From Bacteroidota bacterium (GTDB taxonomy: Bacteria > Bacteroidota > Rhodothermia > Rhodothermales > UBA10348), in the NCBI GenBank assembly GCA_029262835.1, contig JAJCYQ010000013.1, forward strand, positions 16,524 to 80,523: DNA of 64,000 bases, in the 5' to 3' direction. The position numbers were made by a program, and so were the translations under genes. Shown here piece by piece: positions 60,712 through 64,000 of the stretch. The notes below the pieces were generated by a model, which did not search any database, had not been told where the DNA came from, and worked only from the letters and a program-made list of their open reading frames with translations. Position 1 is the first letter of the stretch; each line of letters starts with the position of its first letter.

Positions 60712-61984
60712 TGATCAGCTCCGCCGAATGGTCCATCCGGTCAATCTTCGTTCTGAGATAGTGTTCATTCTCCGGGCGGACAGCCGTGGCCAGGGGCTCG
60801 CGCAAAACGACCTCGATGCCGGCATCCAGGAGTCCCTCCACCTTGGCTGGATTGTTCGTGATGAGCCGAACGGCCGTTACGTTCTCCTTGCGGAGCATGG
60901 CCGCCGCCACGTCGTACGTCCGCTCGTCGGGCTCGAATCCGAGGCAGGTATTGGCTTCCACCGTATCCATTCCCTTGTCCTGCAACGCGTAGGCGCGAAT
61001 TTTATTTCCCAGCCCTATGCCCCTCCCTTCCTGCCTCAGGTAGACCACCAGGCCTCGGCCCTCCGCTGCAATACGCGCCAGGGATCGCTCGAGCTGGTCG
61101 CCGCAGTCACATCTCAGCGACCCGAGGGCATCGCCCGTGAGGCATTCGGAGTGCATGCGAACAAGGGGAACGTCGGCGCCCGCACGGCCGCCCGGAACCG
61201 TCCCGTTCGTGCGAGGCGGCAGCGAAAGTACGAGGTGCTCCTTGCCTTCGGCATCCTCGTAGACGGCGACCCGGAACACGCCATGCCGCGTCGGAATGGT
61301 CGATTCGGCCACGCGCGTGACCTGCACCTCCCGGGCCAAACCGCCTACCGGAGCGCCCTCCCGAGCGGCCACCGGAGCAGCGGTGCGCTCGAAGGCGGCA
61401 ATTTCGGCGACGCTCGTCAGCGGCAGGCCGTGCTCTTTGGCAAATGCCGCCAGGCCGCTCCCCCGGAGCATGTCCCCATCGGGTGCCATGATTTCACACA
61501 ACACGGCCGCCGGCTCGCATCCGGCGAGATGGGCCAGCGCCACGCCGGCCTCGGTGTGACCACGGCGCACCGCCAGCCCCTCGGCCTGCGCACGGAGCGG
61601 AAACACATGTCCGGGCGTGACGATATCGCGCGGACCACTGTCCGGGTCGCCAAGCACGCGGATGGTACGCGCCCTGTCCGAGGCGGATATTCCTGTAGAT
61701 ACGCCCGTCGCCGCCTCCACAGACCACGTGAAAGGACTGTAATGTGCGGCCCGACCGCGGACCGGCGCCGGCTGGAGGCCCAGCCGATCGGCACGCTCTG
61801 GCGCCAGCGCCACGCACACGAGACCACGGGCCTCGCGCACGCAGAAGTTCACCAGCTCGGCCGTGGCATGCTCGGCAGCAAATACAATATCACCTTCGTT
61901 CTCGCGGTCGGCGTCATCCTGGACAACGACTGCTTTTCCTGCGGCAAAAGCCGCCAGGACGTCTGTCATGGGAGAGAGGTTCAT
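60704..61984 (-). CDS. ribBA: Bifunctional DHBP synthase / GTP cyclohydrolase II (RibBA)
   Basis: The 426-aa protein joins the two entry enzymes of riboflavin synthesis. The N-terminal 3,4-dihydroxy-2-butanone 4-phosphate synthase has DDADRENEGDIVFAAEHAT and RRGHTEAGVALAHLAG. The C-terminal GTP cyclohydrolase II (about 215-426) has the zinc cluster HSECLTGDALGSLRCDCG with YLRQEGRGIGL and the arginine/tyrosine site in LITNNPAKVEGL. All catalytic motifs are intact. It overlaps ribE and ribH by a few bases. Confidence 0.96.
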   Translation of the reverse strand: MNLSPMTDVLAAFAAGKAVVVQDDADRENEGDIVFAAEHATAELVNFCVREARGLVCVALAPERADRLGLQPAPVRGRAAHYSPFTWSVEAATGVSTGISASDRARTIRVLGDPDSGPRDIVTPGHVFPLRAQAEGLAVRRGHTEAGVALAHLAGCEPAAVLCEIMAPDGDMLRGSGLAAFAKEHGLPLTSVAEIAAFERTAAPVAAREGAPVGGLAREVQVTRVAESTIPTRHGVFRVAVYEDAEGKEHLVLSLPPRTNGTVPGGRAGADVPLVRMHSECLTGDALGSLRCDCGDQLERSLARIAAEGRGLVVYLRQEGRGIGLGNKIRAYALQDKGMDTVEANTCLGFEPDERTYDVAAAMLRKENVTAVRLITNNPAKVEGLLDAGIEVVLREPLATAVRPENEHYLRTKIDRMDHSAELINE

Positions 61985-62580
61985 AAGCGCATGAAGTGTT
62001 CTACGTATCGGCCAACAATGTCTGTTTCAATGTTCACGACGTCGCCTACCTGCTTCCGGGCAAGCGTCACGTGGTCCTGCGTCCAGGCAATGAGCATGAT
62101 GGAGAACTGACCCGCGTCGTCCGCGTGGACCACTGTCAGCGAAATCCCGTCAATGGCCACGTACCCTTTTGGCACGATGTACCGGCCGAAAGCCGGATTG
62201 ATGGCGAACTCCATGCGGAGGCTGTCTCCGTCTTCCGTGCGCGCCGTAATGCGCGCCGTCGTCTCCACATGCCCCTGCACCATGTGGCCGTCAAAACGTC
62301 CCTTTACGCCGAGCGCGCGTTCCAGATTGACGCCGTCGCCAGGCGCGAGGCCACCAAGATTCGTCTTCTGGAGGGTTTCGGGAGCCAGCCCCACGGTGAA
62401 GCGCTCTTCGTCCCGGGAGGTCACGGTCAGGCAGACCCCATTGACGGCAATGCTGTCTCCGAGCCGCGTCCCTACGAGTACGCGTGGTCCGTTGATGGTG
62501 AGCGTCGTTCCTCCTTCCGGCTCGGGGGCGGCCGCAAGGGCCTCAACGCGCCCGGTTTCTTCTATGATTCCCGAAAACAT
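61981..62580 (-). CDS. ribE: Riboflavin synthase alpha chain (RibE)
   Basis: This enzyme dismutates two lumazine molecules to riboflavin. The 199-aa protein consists of two similar lumazine-binding domains: MFSGIIEETGRVEAL and IAVNGVCLTVTS in the first, GHMVQGHVETTARI and AIDGISLTVVHA in the second. It overlaps ribBA by 4 nt and follows ribD after 33 bp. Confidence 0.96.
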   Translation of the reverse strand: MFSGIIEETGRVEALAAAPEPEGGTTLTINGPRVLVGTRLGDSIAVNGVCLTVTSRDEERFTVGLAPETLQKTNLGGLAPGDGVNLERALGVKGRFDGHMVQGHVETTARITARTEDGDSLRMEFAINPAFGRYIVPKGYVAIDGISLTVVHADDAGQFSIMLIAWTQDHVTLARKQVGDVVNIETDIVGRYVEHFMRL

Positions 62581-62613
62581 GGTGTCAATGTGATGTTTTC
62601 TATGTGGTGTTTT

Positions 62614-63684
62614 TTATGTGATCGTACCGCAGATGAACATATCCGGACCCACCTGCTCCGCCTGCAGGCGATCAAGAGCGTGGGCGCTCGCTAATTGCCC
62701 AGCCCCCTCTCCGCCTATGGCACATGGCGCGCCTTCGCCGCCAATGATCAGCGGCGCGACATAGGCATGCACTTCCCGGACGAGCGCGGCATCGAAAAAC
62801 GTACCGAGCGCCCGCGCGCCGCCTTCCACGAGCAGGGACAGCACGCCGCGCCTGCCCAGTTCGTCGAGCAGGGCATGCGCTGGGCGCTTCTTCGGCAGGA
62901 CAAGCACTTCGCAGCCCTTCTCTTCCAGACGCCGCCTGGCCTCGGGCTCCGCCCGCCCGGTCGTAGCAATGAGCGTCCCGCGACGGGCCACAGCCGATCC
63001 GGGTGGCGTGCGGCATGTGGAGTCCAGGACAATACGAAGGGGCTCCAGCGTTCCCTCCGGAGTCCTCGCTGTGAGCGCCGGATCGTCGGCGAGCACTGTG
63101 TTCACCCCGACAAGGATGGCATCTACTTCCGCGCGGAGGCGGTGCGCATGGCGACGCGCCTCCGGGCCAGTAATCCACTTCGAAGCACCCATTCGCGTAG
63201 CCGTGCGCCCGTCGAGACTCATGGCCATCTTGGCCCTCACCCAGGGCCGGCCCGTGCGCGCATGATGGGCAAAGAAGCGAACAAGGTATTCCGCGTCCTC
63301 TTTCATGACCTGCGACGTGCGGACGCCGCCAGCGCGGAGCCTCTCGGCGCCACCGCCCGCTACGTTCGGGTTCGGATCGCGCGCGCCGAATACCACATGG
63401 GACACGCCGGCACGAAGAATGGCTTCCGTACAGGGTCCCGTGCGACCCGTGTGATTGCAGGGCTCGAGCGTTACATAAAGCGTGGCGCCGCGGGCGGCAG
63501 GGCCTGCCACCTCGAGTGCCTCCACCTCCGCGTGCCGCTCGCCGGCTTTCCGGTGCACGCCCGTTGACAGGACGCGCCCCGCACTATCAACCAGAACAGC
63601 CCCCACAGGGGGGTTCGGCGACGTCCGGCCGAGCCATGGGCGGGCCAGATCGAGCGCCTTGGTCATGTAGTCGTGAGCCGTCAT
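62614..63684 (-). CDS. ribD: Bifunctional pyrimidine deaminase/reductase (RibD)
   Basis: RibD deaminates and then reduces the first committed riboflavin intermediate. The 356-aa protein has a deaminase domain (HAEVEAL and PCNHTGRTGPC, zinc site) and a reductase domain (about 150-356; RAKMAMSLDGRTA and LLVEGGARALG). The ATG at 63684 (MTAHDYMTK) matches the usual RibD start; ATG 63711 is an alternative. It is the first gene of the rib operon, and the leader contains the FMN aptamer half. Confidence 0.95.
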   Translation of the reverse strand: MTAHDYMTKALDLARPWLGRTSPNPPVGAVLVDSAGRVLSTGVHRKAGERHAEVEALEVAGPAARGATLYVTLEPCNHTGRTGPCTEAILRAGVSHVVFGARDPNPNVAGGGAERLRAGGVRTSQVMKEDAEYLVRFFAHHARTGRPWVRAKMAMSLDGRTATRMGASKWITGPEARRHAHRLRAEVDAILVGVNTVLADDPALTARTPEGTLEPLRIVLDSTCRTPPGSAVARRGTLIATTGRAEPEARRRLEEKGCEVLVLPKKRPAHALLDELGRRGVLSLLVEGGARALGTFFDAALVREVHAYVAPLIIGGEGAPCAIGGEGAGQLASAHALDRLQAEQVGPDMFICGTIT

Positions 63685-63754
63685 ATGCGGGCGTGGATCG
63701 CGTCGGGGCATACGACAGGCGTCAGCCGGCAGGACACACCGGTCCCGTCGGCTT

Positions 63755-63840
63755 GCATCTTCTCCCATCCGGACTGCGGCGCGCCATGCGCACTCACCGT
63801 CGGCTCCGGCTTCTCACCGGATCAACCACGCCCAGGCCAG
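63755..63840 (-). promoter_or_regulatory. FMN riboswitch (RFN), 3' half, upstream of ribD
   Basis: On the minus strand this is a clear match to the 3' part of the RFN consensus: GATCCGGTGAGAAGCCGGAG followed by CCGACGGT, a P6 stem, then AGTCCGGATGGGAGAAGATG. It lies about 70 nt before ribD, in the right orientation for feedback control by FMN. The 5' half (P2, P3 and the 5' strands of P1 and P4) is not next to it. The sequence there is the 161-bp repeat, and the 5' half would have to lie beyond the end of the window. Confidence 0.85.
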
Positions 63841-63842
63841 AA

Positions 63843-64000
63843 GAAGCGTGTTGAAGAACCAGCGTGCGCCAAGATGCGAGCGCCGGAATGCCAGATGCCA
63901 GGCGTCCCGACGCCGAATAGCAACGCTATTCGAAGGAGGGACAACGCAGCAGATGGCGTTTCGCCGCCGCAGTAGGGTGTGCGATGGTTTTTCAACACGC
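63843..64000. repeat. 161-bp element with terminal inverted repeats, copy 2 (right end cut by window)
   Basis: It starts GAAGCGTGTTGAAGAACCA and ends TGGTTTTTCAACACGC at base 64000; the last three bases would be TTC by comparison with copy 1. Over the 155 bases aligned without gaps it differs from copy 1 at only about ten positions, and the differences keep the inner hairpin (CGAATAGC-AAC-GCTATTCG here, CGAATAGT-GGT-GCTATTCG in copy 1). It abuts the 5' side of the FMN aptamer fragment. Confidence 0.9.

Noticed and set aside
1-64000. tRNA, rRNA, CRISPR array, integrase, IS transposase
   Set aside because: None was seen on reading intergenic spaces and translations. Short tRNA genes could be missed without a covariance search.

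Overview
The window looks like a chromosomal segment from a high-GC member of Bacteroidota, most like the Rhodothermia lineage. This is inferred from gene content: a SusC/TonB-type receptor with a carboxypeptidase-regulatory-like N-terminus, YbbR, YfhO and choice-of-anchor-B proteins, a DUF1080 lipoprotein, and a complete isochorismate-type menaquinone operon in a GC-rich genome. No rRNA, tRNA, CRISPR array, integrase or recognisable transposase was seen. About 55 protein genes were supported. Most form tight operons with 4-bp overlaps, and most lie on the minus strand.

Layout. 1-2.6 kb (minus): start of a TonB receptor, engB, sucD, tatA. 2.7-5.1 kb (plus): add-aroA. 5.1-6.3 kb (minus): an alkyltransferase-like protein and a prohibitin-family protein. 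6.4-9.6 kb (plus): murB followed by a cytochrome c maturation set, ccmB-ccmC-ccmD-like-ccmE, without ccmA. 9.7-18.7 kb (minus): mgtE, rsmA, a TPR protein, bioY, metH, an alpha/beta hydrolase and a 57-aa membrane protein missing from the ORF track. 18.7-27.3 kb (minus): menF-menD-menH-menB-menA-menCE, with MenC and MenE fused. 27.4-34.8 kb (minus): a membrane protein, a YbbR protein, two bacterial microcompartment (BMC) shell proteins, then a polysaccharide group (wecB, GT4 glycosyltransferase, YfhO). 35-47.2 kb: an outer-membrane protein, then a minus-strand type IV pilus-like locus with PilT, a PilM-PilN fusion, a PilO-PilP fusion and a secretin, plus three short-anchor pilin-like proteins and a subtilisin with tandem repeats. 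47.2-50.5 kb (plus): a candidate structured RNA, an M1 and an M28 peptidase. 50.5-56.1 kb: a lipoprotein, an RsbU-type phosphatase, a phosphodiesterase, outer-membrane and metabolic proteins. 56.1-60.2 kb: two strong hairpins, an inverted-repeat-bounded element, and secreted or lipoprotein genes. 60.2-63.8 kb (minus): ribD-ribE-ribBA-ribH behind an FMN riboswitch.

The points most worth a second look are these. (1) A ~160-bp element with 19-bp terminal inverted repeats occurs twice; one copy sits inside or beside the FMN riboswitch, so only the 3' half of the aptamer is adjacent to ribD. (2) A pair of BMC shell genes has no enzymes and no pentamer gene near it, and is translationally linked to a YbbR gene. 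(3) The pilus-like locus is compact, with two alignment-complex fusions and an unusual Lys/Ser-repeat surface protein. (4) A structured plus-strand RNA with a strong terminator lies at 47.25-47.38 kb. (5) The menaquinone operon shows a gene fusion, in-frame tandem repeats and a menF reading frame that extends upstream of every standard start codon.
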